From NCBI RefSeq assembly GCF_000317205.1, contig NZ_AJLK01000189.1, positions 1-64,000 on the forward strand: DNA of 64,000 nucleotides, written 5' to 3'. Every line of letters starts with the position of its first letter. Position 1 is the first letter of the stretch. This stretch comes from Fischerella muscicola PCC 7414. Its GTDB lineage: Bacteria; Cyanobacteriota; Cyanobacteriia; Cyanobacteriales; Nostocaceae. This document shows positions 1 to 9,045 of this stretch, in pieces. The notes below the pieces were generated by a model. It made no database searches. It saw only the letters and a list, made by a program, of their open reading frames with translations, and was not told the DNA's origin. The position numbers were made by a program, and so were the translations under genes.

Positions 1-8
1 TTCTTTGT

Positions 9-188
9 CTACGCGTCTACGTGTCTACGGGTTCGTCAGTCGCTCATGGGGGACTCACCGGCCCCCCCACGACCGACAGGGAGGAGCCAGTGCGGTGGAC
101 GGGTTTCCCGGCATAAAGCACCTGGCGTTGGGGATTGGGGGAGGGACCCCCCTTGGGGCGCGCTGACTCACCACTAACCACTAACAGC
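9..188. repeat. Dispersed repeat, copy A (long form)
   Basis: This stretch is nearly identical to 11490-11690 (copy C), and its middle (about 52-140) recurs at 2496-2579 (copy B). Copies A and C share a leader with repeated 'gtctac' words, the core, and a tail that ends in 'ccactaac' words. C has a short extra GC-rich segment after the core. It is non-coding by appearance, and it provides a false upstream extension of the kinase reading frame that follows. Confidence 0.8.
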
Positions 189-212
189 CCTCACGTAAAA
201 TACCATTTATTC

Positions 213-1973
213 ATGTCGGCTTATCTAAAAGACTGCTATCGCTTAATTAAACAAATAGGTCAAGGGGGATTTTGTCAAACTTTTCTCGCTGTAGATGAAG
301 GTCAATCTCCCCCATTTTTTTGTGTTGTCCAACAATTTGCAAAACAAAGTTATACACCTGCAACTTTTGTAAAAAAAGCACAACGGCTAGAGGAATTGGG
401 CAAACACTCACAAATTCCGTCATTAATAGCATACTTTGCAGCCAATGAACATTTTTATTTAGTACAAGAGTGGATTGAGGGTAAAAATTTATCTACTTTG
501 GTAGAAGAACAGGGAGCTTTTAATGAAACTCAAATTTGGCAACTTTTAGAAAGTTTATTGACTGTAATTAAATTTATTAGCGATCGCAATGTTATTCACT
601 GCGATATTAAACCAGAAAATATTATTCTCAAATCCTCCCCCAACTTCACAAACAGGAATCTATTTTTAGTTGATTTCAGTACAGCACAACTGCTACCAAA
701 TCAGCAAATCTCGACTGCAAAAAATTTAGGTAGTCCAGAATATGCTGCACCAGAACAAACTCAAGGGCGACCTGTTTTTGCTAGTGACCTTTACAGCTTG
801 GGTGTAACTTGTATTTATTTACTAACTCATATTTCTCCTTTTGATTTATTCGATATTACAAATCATAGTTGGGTTTGGCAACAATATCTGACAATAAAAG
901 TGAGCGATCGCTTGGTTAAAATCATTGATCAGCTGATAGAAACTGACACCAATCGTCGCTTCCAATCAGCTGATGAAGTCATGCAAGCGATGGGAATTCA
1001 TTCCCCAATGCAAAATCTCAAATCGACAATCCACAATCCTCAATGGAAATGCTTACATACTCTGACTGGATATGTAGGTTTGCTAGGTAGTATAAACTCC
1101 ATTGCCATTAGTCCCAACAATGATATTTTGGCTAGTGGTCATGATGATAAAACAATTAAATTGTGGAATTTAAACACCCATAAACTCATATCTACGTTAA
1201 CTGGACATTCCCAAGCTGTGAAGTCAGTTGCTTTCAGTCCTAAGGGAAATACTTTGGCAACAGCAAGTGATGATAAAACTATCAAATTATGGAATCTGAA
1301 CACCCTTGAGGAAATTTGTACTCTCTATGGACATTCAAGTCCTGTAAAATCAGTTGCTTTTAGCCTTGAAGGAATTTTGGCTAGTGGCAGCTGGGATAAA
1401 ACAGTTAAACTTTGGAATATCACAACAGGTCAAGAAATTTCTACCTTGATTGGACATCAGTTACAGGTAAGTGCTGTCACATTTAGCCCTCAAAGTCAGC
1501 TACTTGCAAGTGCTAGTTTTGACAGGACAATTCGCCTCTGGGATTTGTCTTCCCTTGACACCCAAACACAGAAAAAATTTGAAAACTGCCCATGCTATAG
1601 CCTTTGTGGTCATGCGTGGGCAGTTTTGACAGTTGCTTTCAGTCCCGACGGTAAACTCTTGGCAACTGGTAGCGATGATAACACTATCAAATTGTGGAAT
1701 GTAAATACTGGTCAGGTAATTCGCACACTACTAGGTCATTCATGGTCAGTTCTAGTAGTGGCTTTTAGCGGCGATGGGGAAATACTAATAAGTGGCAGTA
1801 GAGACAATACTGTCAAGCTTTGGAGAGTAAGTACAGGGGAAGAAATAGCTACTCTCACTGGTCATGTGGATTCAGTATCTGCCATTGCTGTTAACCCTGT
1901 TGCACAGCTAATTGTGAGTGGCAGCAGGGATAAAACTATCAAGCTATGGCAGCTTGTACAACAGCAAGGATGA
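213..1973 (+). CDS. Serine/threonine kinase-like protein fused to seven WD40 repeats
   Basis: 586 residues from the ATG at 213; the frame stays open upstream only through repeat DNA. Residues 1-270 form a protein kinase domain: glycine loop GQGGF (16-20), catalytic loop HCDIKPEN (129-136), metal-binding DFS (154-156) and an APE-like AAPEQ. Residues about 310-586 hold seven WD40 repeats ending in IKLW/VKLW, enough for one complete propeller. Such fusions are common in filamentous cyanobacteria, where the kinase is thought to act on partners held by the propeller. Oddities: the place where the ATP-binding lysine is expected reads CVVQQF (Gln40), HRD is HCD and DFG is DFS. The kinase may therefore be weak or inactive. 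Substrate unknown. Confidence 0.9.
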   Translation: MSAYLKDCYRLIKQIGQGGFCQTFLAVDEGQSPPFFCVVQQFAKQSYTPATFVKKAQRLEELGKHSQIPSLIAYFAANEHFYLVQEWIEGKNLSTLVEEQGAFNETQIWQLLESLLTVIKFISDRNVIHCDIKPENIILKSSPNFTNRNLFLVDFSTAQLLPNQQISTAKNLGSPEYAAPEQTQGRPVFASDLYSLGVTCIYLLTHISPFDLFDITNHSWVWQQYLTIKVSDRLVKIIDQLIETDTNRRFQSADEVMQAMGIHSPMQNLKSTIHNPQWKCLHTLTGYVGLLGSINSIAISPNNDILASGHDDKTIKLWNLNTHKLISTLTGHSQAVKSVAFSPKGNTLATASDDKTIKLWNLNTLEEICTLYGHSSPVKSVAFSLEGILASGSWDKTVKLWNITTGQEISTLIGHQLQVSAVTFSPQSQLLASASFDRTIRLWDLSSLDTQTQKKFENCPCYSLCGHAWAVLTVAFSPDGKLLATGSDDNTIKLWNVNTGQVIRTLLGHSWSVLVVAFSGDGEILISGSRDNTVKLWRVSTGEEIATLTGHVDSVSAIAVNPVAQLIVSGSRDKTIKLWQLVQQQG

Positions 1974-2012
1974 AGTATGAAGGATGAAGGATGAAGTATG
2001 AAAGATGAAGTA
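1968..2012. repeat. Short tandem repeat after the kinase gene
   Basis: Imperfect repeats of 'ggatgaa' / 'gtatgaa' run from the last codons of the kinase gene into the spacer. Heptamer arrays of this kind (STRR) are typical of heterocystous cyanobacteria. Confidence 0.75.
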
Positions 2013-2062
2013 TTAATTTTAATCCTTCAGCATAGCTGCCTTCTTCTGCCTTTTGCCTTCTT

Positions 2063-2389
2063 CTAGGCGCTACCTGTGAAGGTAACATCAGGGAATTTCC
2101 CTTGTGCTTCTGACATCGGACGGTTTCTGCCTTCCTCTTGCCAGTAGTTGATAACTTCGGTAGCTTTATTGAGTAACTCTACCCGATCTACTTCAGAAAT
2201 CCAGTGTTTTGACTCTAGCTCTTTTTTTAGTTCTTCCCAGGCATCATTTCTGGGCCAGAAAAAGTACTTTGTCAAAGGACTAGTACCTTTACCTACCACC
2301 TGATCAACCGCCAAGGCGACGTTCTCATCTAACCACAATATTTTCAAAATGAACTTGGACAATCGCACCTCCGGGAAATTTCCGGGCAA
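2063..2389 (-). CDS. ycf65: Ribosomal protein PSRP-3 / Ycf65
   Basis: 108 residues. The central block [18 protein letters not shown], followed by [14 protein letters not shown] and [12 protein letters not shown], is the strongly conserved core of plastid-specific ribosomal protein 3 (cS23), a 30S subunit component of cyanobacteria and chloroplasts. The whole conserved domain is present and the length is normal. The first codon is TTG in the chosen frame (MPGNFPE); an in-frame stop lies a few codons further up and no ATG is available, so the start is somewhat uncertain. Single gene, convergent with the kinase gene. Confidence 0.92.
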   Translation of the reverse strand: MPGNFPEVRLSKFILKILWLDENVALAVDQVVGKGTSPLTKYFFWPRNDAWEELKKELESKHWISEVDRVELLNKATEVINYWQEEGRNRPMSEAQGKFPDVTFTGSA

Positions 2390-2449
2390 TACTTTACTAA
2401 TAACAGCGATCGCTTATTCTATCGCAATCCTTGCCGAGTGAACAAATTG

Positions 2450-2751
2450 AGTGGGAGATGGGGAGATGGGGAGATGGGGAGATGGGGAGGTGGGGAACTC
2501 ACCGGCCCCCACGACCGACAGGGAGGAGCCAGTGCGGTGGACGGGTTTCCCGGCATAAAGCACCTGGCGTTGGGGATTAGGGGCAATGGGGAGGTGAGGA
2601 GTAATGTAGAGACGCCCTGTTTGAAGCGTCTGGGAGTGCGAGGAGTGTGAGGAGTGTGAGGAGTGTGAGGATTAGTGAACAACTACTAACTACTAACCAC
2701 CAACCACTAACTACTAACCACCAACAAACAACAAACAACAAACAACAAACT
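2450..2751. repeat. Repeat-filled gap with copy B of the dispersed repeat
   Basis: The whole gap between ycf65 and the HAD gene is repetitive. It holds 'ggggagat' units (2455-2492), the 84-base dispersed repeat core (2496-2579, copy B of 52-140 and 11535-11620), a small hairpin AGACGC/GCGTCT (2610-2631), four 'gtgaggagt' units (2636-2672), 'actaaccacc' units and finally 'aacaaac' units up to the next start codon. Frames open through it are low-complexity artefacts. Confidence 0.8.
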
Positions 2752-3528
2752 ATGAACACAATTGTTATTTTTGATATTGATGGTGTTGTGCGCGATGTGA
2801 GTGGTTCTTATCGTCGAGCGATCACGGATACTGTGGAGCATTTTACAGGAGAAGCCTATCGTCCTACACCAGTGGATATTGATCAGTTAAAGTCTGAAGG
2901 GATTTGGAATAATGATTGGGAGGCATCCCAAGAGTTAATCTACCGCTATTTTGAAGCTCAAGGACAGCCCCGTGAACAATTAAGATTGGACTACAAAAAT
3001 ATTGTTGCTTTTTTTCAAGCTCGCTACCGAGGTACAGACCCCGAAAATTTTACTGGGTATATTTGTGATGAACCTTTATTGTTAAGTCCTAGCTATCTCG
3101 AACAACTGACTTTAGCTGGTATTGCTTGGGGATTTTTTAGTGGTGCAACTCGTGCTTCTGCTAACTATGTTTTGCAAGGTCGTTTGGGTTTGCAATCTCC
3201 TGTATTAGTTGCGATGGAAGATGCACCTGGAAAACCAGACCCCACGGGTCTTTTTGCGACTGTTCGCTTGCTGGAGAATAATATTGACAAATCAGCAATA
3301 ATAATATATTTAGGAGATACGGTAGCTGATATGTATACAGTAGAGAAAGCGCGAAATCTCCAACCTGAAAAAACTTGGATCGGTGTAGGGGTGTTACCAC
3401 CACACGTACAAGAAACAGCAGCGCGGCGTGATGCTTATGCCCAGACACTACGGCAAGCAGGAGCAGCTCTAGTTTTGAATAATGTGCAGGAATTAACACC
3501 AGCAAAGATTCAGCAATTGTGTTATTAA
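2752..3528 (+). CDS. HAD-superfamily hydrolase (TIGR01548 type)
   Basis: 258 residues from the ATG at 2752 (further upstream the frame runs through repeats). Motif I FDIDGVVRDV (residues 6-15) supplies the nucleophile Asp and the second Asp; motif II is in FFSGATRAS, the lysine region is EDAPGKPDP, and motif IV is IYLGDTVADMYT. It therefore has the full HAD phosphatase core with a helical cap. The family is widespread in cyanobacteria and was once linked to histidinol-phosphate metabolism by gene fusions elsewhere; the substrate here is unknown. It stands alone among repeats. Confidence 0.87.
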   Translation: MNTIVIFDIDGVVRDVSGSYRRAITDTVEHFTGEAYRPTPVDIDQLKSEGIWNNDWEASQELIYRYFEAQGQPREQLRLDYKNIVAFFQARYRGTDPENFTGYICDEPLLLSPSYLEQLTLAGIAWGFFSGATRASANYVLQGRLGLQSPVLVAMEDAPGKPDPTGLFATVRLLENNIDKSAIIIYLGDTVADMYTVEKARNLQPEKTWIGVGVLPPHVQETAARRDAYAQTLRQAGAALVLNNVQELTPAKIQQLCY

Positions 3529-3625
3529 TCTGCTTGGTTTTTTCTCTGGTCTAAGATAATTCTGGATAGATGCATGAATTACTGGCTTAGTCCAGTTTCA
3601 CTCCAATAATTAGGAGATTAACAAA

Positions 3626-3745
3626 ATGCCTGCACTAAAATTGCCCGACGGGCCTCAGACACATCCATTAAATCTCTCGCTTCATTGCTATCCCCCTTGG
3701 AATCAAGTCCTTTGTAGCGATCGCCATTATGAGTGCGTGAATTAG
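3626..3745 (+). pseudogene. Possible remnant of a gene start (perhaps cytochrome P450)
   Basis: An ATG preceded by a good ribosome binding site (taggag, 9 bases upstream) opens a 39-codon frame that begins MPALKLPDGPQTHPL and stops at a TAG. The proline-rich LPDGP start resembles the amino end of cyanobacterial cytochrome P450s, but nothing of the rest of such a protein follows. It could also be a chance frame. Confidence 0.25.
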
Positions 3746-3970
3746 TGAAATGAGTAAGCATTTTGGCATTTTGAGAAAGCAAACTGCGGTTTGCTTGCTA
3801 ATTCTACTGAAATGAATACGCGATCTACTGAAATGAGAAAGCATTCAAGCATTTTGAGTAAGCAAACTGCGGTTTGCTTGCTAATTCTACTGAAATGAGA
3901 AAGCAATCAGGCATTTTGAGAAAGCATTTTGGCAAAATGAGAAAGCAATCTGCCATTTTGTTTATTGAAA
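3740..3970. repeat. Tandem hairpin repeat array
   Basis: The gene-free stretch 3529-4182 contains two copies, 83 bases apart, of a unit with the perfect hairpin AAGCAAAC-TGCG-GTTTGCTT (3777-3796 and 3860-3879) followed by the same 'gctaattctactgaaatga' tail. 'aaatgagaaagca' recurs three times, and the palindrome cattttggcaaaatg lies near 3930. The rest of the gap holds several GCGATC words and no credible gene. Confidence 0.8.
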
Positions 3971-4182
3971 TCGACTTTGTTTGTTGTTTTGATGAAGTAA
4001 CAAGTTATGGCGATCATGAAGAGAGGTGATCGCAAGCGTACTGCCCGTCAAAGCGTGGTTTTGCCGAAGTAGGTAAAGAGTGCGATCGCCTCCGCCTGGT
4101 TAAGCGATCACACCATGTTACTAAACTATAGGTAAAGTGCGATCGCTTTGGTGCAGCCATTTTTACCATACTGCCAAACTTC

Positions 4183-5628
4183 CTACTGTTGGGCTTCTAC
4201 GGGGCGTTCATCGGGAACAAACTCTCCAGCAGCCGTGTCAATAGCTGGCTTGCTAACTTCAATTCCAGGTACAGGTAGATCAAAATTCGGGCCTCTACGC
4301 AGAATGCGACTACCAAAATAGATGTATGCGATCAGCAACAAAATATAAGTGACTGTAAAACCCGTGAGAGACACAAGGACATTACTAGCAGGAATATGCG
4401 AGGCAGAATCGACAGTGCGAATTTGTCCATATAGTGTCCACGGTTGGCGTCCAACGCAGCGCACAATCCAACCTGTATCGATCGCAATAAATCCCAGAGG
4501 CGCTGCAAACATCCAGGCACGCATCAGCCAGCGCTGCTGGGTAATCTTCTCCTGGGAAAGTTTACCTAGTAGCCAGTAAAAAACACTACCAAACATTAAT
4601 CCGACTAAGAGAAAACCAATACCAACCATCGTCCGGAAAGAATAGTATACCACCCCTACCAAGCGTGGACGATCCTCTGGTTTCCACTCCTTTAAACCCA
4701 GCACTGGCTCAGATAACTTTTCTTTGAATTCTAAAATATATCCCAGTGCATTGGGAATAACTATTTCCCAATCGTTTTTCTCTGCTTGGTTATTTGGTAA
4801 CGCCAGAAGACTCCAATTGGCAGACTGTCCACCCGGAATGGTGTTCCATTGTGCCTCCATTGCTGCCAGTTTTGCAGGTTGATAGTGGTAGACTTGTTCA
4901 GCACTTAAATGTCCTACATAAATTTGTAGGGGAGCGATCACAATCACCGCTGCCAAGGCAAGTTTAAAGGATTTAGAAAAGAAGGCTGGATGGCGATTCT
5001 TAAGAATATACCAGGCACTAATACCACCCACCACAAACAGAGATGTTTCTAGTGTTGCCAAGAACATATGCAGAACACTTTTCGCCATGAACGGGTTAGC
5101 GATCACCTGAAAGTAATCGTGAACCACAAACTTACCATTGACCATCTCTCCACCTGCTGGGGTTTGCATCCAGGAACTTGCCGTTAAAATCCAAACCGTG
5201 GATAGGTTAGCACCGATCGCCACTAGAATCGTGGAGAGATAGTGAATTGCGGGATTGACACGTTCCCAGCCAAATAACATGATTCCCAGAAACGCGGCTT
5301 CTAGCATAAATGCCCAAGATGCTTCAAACCCGATGATGCTGCCAAAAAAATTACCAACCGCTTCTGAAAAAGGGGCCCAGTTAGTGCCAAACTGAAATTC
5401 CATGGGAATGCCTGTTGCGACACCAACGCCGAAGTTGAGAGCATACAGTTTAGCCCAAAAGCGAGCATGATAATAATATTCGGGATTACGGGTTTTCAAC
5501 CACAATCCTTCGATAATGACTAAATAAATCCCCACCCCTGTTGTCAGTGTAGGCCAAAGCATATGAATACAAGCTGTCAGCGCAAACTGCATACGTGACA
5601 GTACAACGGTATCAGATAAAAATTCCAT
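4183..5628 (-). CDS. cydA: Cytochrome bd-type quinol oxidase subunit I
   Basis: 481 residues from the ATG at 5628 (GGTGAT eight bases upstream; an alternative frame opening at 5697 adds residues not typical of the family). The protein oxidises quinol and reduces oxygen in the membrane. Visible: about nine membrane segments, the haem-ligand His22 in ACIHMLWP, the GRQPW motif near residue 390 and a short Q-loop like that of the cyanide-insensitive (CioA) class. The partner subunit CydB normally lies directly downstream, but the next 650 bases hold only repeats and the following gene is unrelated. Either cydB is elsewhere or it has been lost. Confidence 0.93.
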   Translation of the reverse strand: MEFLSDTVVLSRMQFALTACIHMLWPTLTTGVGIYLVIIEGLWLKTRNPEYYYHARFWAKLYALNFGVGVATGIPMEFQFGTNWAPFSEAVGNFFGSIIGFEASWAFMLEAAFLGIMLFGWERVNPAIHYLSTILVAIGANLSTVWILTASSWMQTPAGGEMVNGKFVVHDYFQVIANPFMAKSVLHMFLATLETSLFVVGGISAWYILKNRHPAFFSKSFKLALAAVIVIAPLQIYVGHLSAEQVYHYQPAKLAAMEAQWNTIPGGQSANWSLLALPNNQAEKNDWEIVIPNALGYILEFKEKLSEPVLGLKEWKPEDRPRLVGVVYYSFRTMVGIGFLLVGLMFGSVFYWLLGKLSQEKITQQRWLMRAWMFAAPLGFIAIDTGWIVRCVGRQPWTLYGQIRTVDSASHIPASNVLVSLTGFTVTYILLLIAYIYFGSRILRRGPNFDLPVPGIEVSKPAIDTAAGEFVPDERPVEAQQ

Positions 5629-6022
5629 GATTACATCACCAAGTCCATAAACCCGATCGCGGCTGCTTGTGAGGTAGCAGCGTATCCGTTGGTACAATTT
5701 CTCATCAGACTATCGCTATCTATCTTTCTCAACATAAGTAAGCTGAAGCAAAAGCAGATTCATCTATCGTTGGACTCATTGCTAAATTGTATACAGCTTT
5801 ACAGTGGCATAGTAGATTAATTTTGCAACTTCTAAAACCTGATCCTGGCATAGAAATAAAGACACCGATTGGCAATTTTCAATCCCTCCTTTTGATAGAG
5901 AAAAATCAAATGTATTTGAGTTGAATGGAAAGTATTACAAAAGCGAGGCAGAAGTACGTAGAGGCAAAGCAGCCTCCAAAGATTCATACCACAGGTTTAC
6001 TGCACAAATTAGGGGTAATAAA
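5629..6022. other. Divergent intergenic region cydA / DUF4383 gene
   Basis: About 390 bases between divergent genes, so it must hold both promoters. No repeat, RNA gene or operator was recognised. A frame open through the right part from 5921 has no family resemblance before residue 35 and is treated as leader. Confidence 0.5.
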
Positions 6023-6502
6023 ATGGAAAACATTAACGCGGCAAAAATGACAGAGCGTTACTGTGCTTTAACTATCGGGATTCTCTATCTCATTCTAGGT
6101 CTGGCTGGATTTATACCAGCTTTTGTTTCATTACCAGGAACAACAGCATCTTATGTTCCTGCTGATGTTGCTCCTGGAGCTTATTCTGCGGGATTTGGTT
6201 ACATATTTGGACTTTTTCCCACTAACTTCTTGCATAACCTTGTACGCTGTGCAGTAGGTTTGTTAGGGATTGCTTGCTATACCAGTGCCACCAGTGCGCG
6301 ACTTTTCAACGCCACTTTTGCAGTTGCTTATATTATCATCGCCATCATGGGATTACTGCCTTTTGGTAAGACGATGTTTGGCTTAATGCCTCTGTTCGGT
6401 AACAATGTTTGGCTCAATGCCATAGCTGCGATCGCTGCTGGTTATTATGGGTTGCTCATTCCTAAGAAAGTAGCGGGTGCTAGTGCATCCCATAATGTTT
6501 AA
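6023..6502 (+). CDS. DUF4383 membrane protein
   Basis: 159 residues from the ATG at 6023, preceded by aggggtaataaa. It has four hydrophobic segments. The opening TERYCALTIGILYLILGLAG and the NFLHNLVRCAVGLLGIA segment are typical of the DUF4383 family, common in cyanobacteria and actinobacteria. Function unknown. It ends at a strong hairpin. Confidence 0.8.
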   Translation: MENINAAKMTERYCALTIGILYLILGLAGFIPAFVSLPGTTASYVPADVAPGAYSAGFGYIFGLFPTNFLHNLVRCAVGLLGIACYTSATSARLFNATFAVAYIIIAIMGLLPFGKTMFGLMPLFGNNVWLNAIAAIAAGYYGLLIPKKVAGASASHNV

Positions 6503-6569
6503 CATTTTCCCATTCTCTGAGAGTAAGCCAGGATTTTGGTTATTGCTCAAGCTATGCCAAAACGGCATT

Positions 6570-6610
6570 GAGTTAGGTCGAGGGAGATATATTTCCCCTC
6601 GACCTAACTC
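6570..6610. terminator. Bidirectional terminator hairpin
   Basis: A perfect 15-bp inverted repeat (arms 6570-6584 and 6596-6610, 11-base AT-rich loop) lies between the convergent DUF4383 and P-II-like genes. There is no long T-run on either side, so it may act as an mRNA-stabilising end as much as a terminator. Confidence 0.6.
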
Positions 6611-6779
6611 GATACCAAGTTGATATTTAAAGATTACTCTGATTAACACTAAAGAAAGCATTTATTAGAGCAAAATTTATCGTGTGATGTCCCTGAATAT
6701 AACACTTAAGCTATCTGATCTGATTTGAATTTTGCGAAGACAACATATCTATAAAAACTGCCGTAGAAAGAAAAGTTAA

Positions 6780-7085
6780 TCAATAGAAAGCTTCTATATT
6801 GTGTCGAAAAGCGATTAAGGCGTGCTTCCCCTGTTCCTGTTTTAGGGCACAAAGGATCGCATCAGATGCTTCTAATGAAACTATTGTCTTAATTTCAATA
6901 TTTGTGTTGTAGCCTGCTAAGTCTGCCAAGCGTCTTCCGTGACCACCTTCACCCTGCACTTGACTAATGGTGTAGCCGCTTACATTATGGCTTTTTAGTA
7001 GTTTAACAATACGGTCTTTAAGCACCGTTTCACCAATGATGGTGATTAAAACAGCAGGTTCTAAGAGAGTGCCTGAGTCTGACAT
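6780..7085 (-). CDS. P-II-like signalling protein
   Basis: 101 residues. The amino part (ITIIGETVLKDRIVKLLKSHNVSGYTIS) is the first beta-alpha-beta unit of the P-II fold, followed by VQGEGGHGRR, the shortened nucleotide-loop region seen in P-II paralogues such as SbtB-like proteins. The uridylylated or phosphorylated T-loop residue of true GlnB is not evident. The family binds adenine nucleotides and controls a membrane transporter or enzyme, but no transporter is adjacent, so its target is unknown. Confidence 0.75.
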   Translation of the reverse strand: MSDSGTLLEPAVLITIIGETVLKDRIVKLLKSHNVSGYTISQVQGEGGHGRRLADLAGYNTNIEIKTIVSLEASDAILCALKQEQGKHALIAFRHNIEAFY

Positions 7086-7246
7086 GAAGAACTCCAGAGA
7101 TTAGGTTTTGGCTGAGAAAGCTTAAATTTTCGCTGCCCAGTCCAGCTTCTGTATTAAAAAGGCTCAAGCATTTCTGCCTAAGCCGGTACTGAATGCTATT
7201 AATGTGCTACATATTGAGTCAGCTTCAAAAGCTAAATCGATAAAGC

Positions 7247-7546
7247 TTAGTAGCGGTTACGTCCGCCGTAGTTTCGGCGACCACCACCAAATGAACCTCT
7301 ATCTTCTTTGGGTTTAGCCTTATTAACTTTAAGGTCACGTCCCATCCACTCAGCACCATCAAGTGCTTCAATTGCAGCGGTTTCTTCTGCATCTGTACCC
7401 ATTTCCACAAAACCAAAACCGCGTACACGACCTGTTTCACGGTCAGTAGGTAGCTGAACCCGCTTCACAGAACCATATTCTGCAAAAACAGCATTCAGAC
7501 TATCTTCTGTAACTTCATAAGAAAGATTGCCTACATAAACTGACAT
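7247..7546 (-). CDS. rbp: Glycine-rich RRM RNA-binding protein
   Basis: 99 residues: one RRM domain with RNP2 VYVGNL (3-8) and RNP1 RGFGFVEM (42-49), then a short Gly/Arg tail (SFGGGRRNYGGRNRY). This is the cyanobacterial Rbp family, which includes cold-induced members and proteins that localise mRNA near the thylakoid. The leader upstream (7547-7680) is long for the gene, as in the cold-regulated members, but no specific element was identified. Confidence 0.92.
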   Translation of the reverse strand: MSVYVGNLSYEVTEDSLNAVFAEYGSVKRVQLPTDRETGRVRGFGFVEMGTDAEETAAIEALDGAEWMGRDLKVNKAKPKEDRGSFGGGRRNYGGRNRY

Positions 7547-7746
7547 AGATTTTCTCCAAAATCATAAGGATGTAGAGATTTAAGTTTCGGAGAAAAGTCT
7601 GTAAATACCAAAAGGAAAAAGCCTGTCAATACTAAAAACAAACGCGGTCGCCGAATTAACTCTCAACTATTAGTATGACATAGCCAGCAATAATCACAAG
7701 TTTTTTTGTAAAAACCGTTATATAAAGTTACAGGAACCATTTATAG

Positions 7747-7800
7747 CTAAGTACCCACATGAAATTCTTCTACTTGTTCTTTTGCTGCTTCTACACCCGC
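7747..7800 (-). pseudogene. Remnant of a second alcohol dehydrogenase gene
   Basis: Directly after the stop of the dehydrogenase gene, and in the same frame, 17 codons read like AGVEAAKEQVEEFHVGT before another stop. This matches residues about 64-79 of the intact protein (GIVEAVGERVEKFHVG), with clear DNA similarity to 8550-8595. It looks like what is left of a tandem paralogue. Confidence 0.6.
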
Positions 7801-8787
7801 CTAATCAACTACCAATACAGCCGAGCCTTCGATTTTACCACTGCGAAGGGCGTCTAAAGCCTCGTTTGCTTCACTTAAGTTAAATAAATTCACCTCTGTC
7901 TGAATGGGAACTTTGGGTGCTAAGGCGAGAAATTCTTCTCCGTCTTGGCGAGTTAAATTAGCTACTGAACGCAAAACTCTTTCTTCCCAAAGAATTTCGT
8001 AGGGGAAAGCGGGAATATCACTCATGTGAATACCAGCACAAACTACCACACCGCCTTTAGCAACTGCACGCAAAGCAGCAGGTACTAATTTACCTATAGG
8101 GGCAAAAATAATTGCTGCATCTAATGGTTCTGGGGGTAACTCATCAGAACCACCTGCCCAAACAGCACCCAACTGATGGGCAAATTCTTGTCCCTGGGTA
8201 TCGCCAGAACGGGTAAAGGCAAAGACTTGACGCCCTTGATAACGCGCCAGTTGAATTAACATATGGGCAGCAGAACCGAAACCATAAAAACCGAGTTTTT
8301 CAGCCTCGCCAGTCATTCTATAGGCACGGTAGCCAATCAACCCACCACATAACAATGGTGCGGCTTGCAAGTCGGGATAACCTTCGGGAATGGCAAAGCA
8401 AAAGCGGTGGTCGGCGACGGTATACTCAGCATAGCCGCCATCTAAGTTGTAACCTGTGAATTCGGCATAATCACAAAGATTTTCCCGTCCGGAAACACAG
8501 TAACGACAGCGATCACAAGTGTAGCCTAACCAAGGAACACCAACGCGATCGCCCACATGAAATTTTTCTACTCGTTCTCCTACTGCTTCTACAATACCCA
8601 CAATTTGATGTCCGGGTATTAAAGGTAGTTTTGGGTGTGTTAGTTCTCCATCTACAATATGCAAATCTGTACGACAAACAGCGCAAGCACGAATGCGAAT
8701 TAGTACCTGTTGTGGATGAGGTTTTGGCACAGGTAAGTTAACTAATCGCAGAGGTTGACGCGGCGCTTCTAACAGCATTGCACGCAT
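7801..8787 (-). CDS. adh: Zinc-dependent alcohol dehydrogenase
   Basis: 328 residues from the ATG at 8787. This is a medium-chain dehydrogenase with catalytic zinc ligands Cys38 and His60 (GHQIVG motif) and structural zinc cysteines 91, 94, 97 and 105. The nucleotide-binding site is GFYGFGSAAH rather than the usual GxGxxG, as in the YjgB/Slr-type branch where the third glycine varies. It interconverts alcohols and aldehydes with NAD(P); substrate not predictable. Single gene. Confidence 0.9.
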   Translation of the reverse strand: MRAMLLEAPRQPLRLVNLPVPKPHPQQVLIRIRACAVCRTDLHIVDGELTHPKLPLIPGHQIVGIVEAVGERVEKFHVGDRVGVPWLGYTCDRCRYCVSGRENLCDYAEFTGYNLDGGYAEYTVADHRFCFAIPEGYPDLQAAPLLCGGLIGYRAYRMTGEAEKLGFYGFGSAAHMLIQLARYQGRQVFAFTRSGDTQGQEFAHQLGAVWAGGSDELPPEPLDAAIIFAPIGKLVPAALRAVAKGGVVVCAGIHMSDIPAFPYEILWEERVLRSVANLTRQDGEEFLALAPKVPIQTEVNLFNLSEANEALDALRSGKIEGSAVLVVD

Positions 8788-8865
8788 AAGCAATGATTAC
8801 TCATTCATTATCTTTTAATGTAGCTAGTACTCGACCACATAAGTTTTGAGGAGTTGCGAGGGGTT

Positions 8866-8898
8866 AGATCCCCGACTTCTTCAAGAAGTCGGAGATCT
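8866..8898. repeat. Dispersed hairpin repeat
   Basis: Inverted repeat built from agatccccgacttct and its complement. A second copy lies at 59372-59405. Here it is between carbonic anhydrase (downstream end) and adh, so it may serve as a terminator for the former. Confidence 0.7.
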
Positions 8899-9045
8899 GG
8901 CCAACCTATCAAAATCAATGTGGCGAAATACTAGTAAGGCAGAGGGCAGAAGGCAGAAATATAAGTTTACATACTTCTGTTGATTTGCACCTTCCTACTT
9001 AAATATAGTGTCTAAAATCACCGCAAAGGTAGCAATAAATAAGAA

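Noticed and set aside
2577-2759. Frames rich in V/C/L or T/P residues over the repeats at 2419-2759 as small membrane proteins
   Set aside because: They are translations of tandem repeats; codon content simply follows the repeat unit.
3740-3970. A CRISPR array
   Set aside because: Only two units, unequal spacers, hairpin repeats of about 20 bases and no cas genes nearby.
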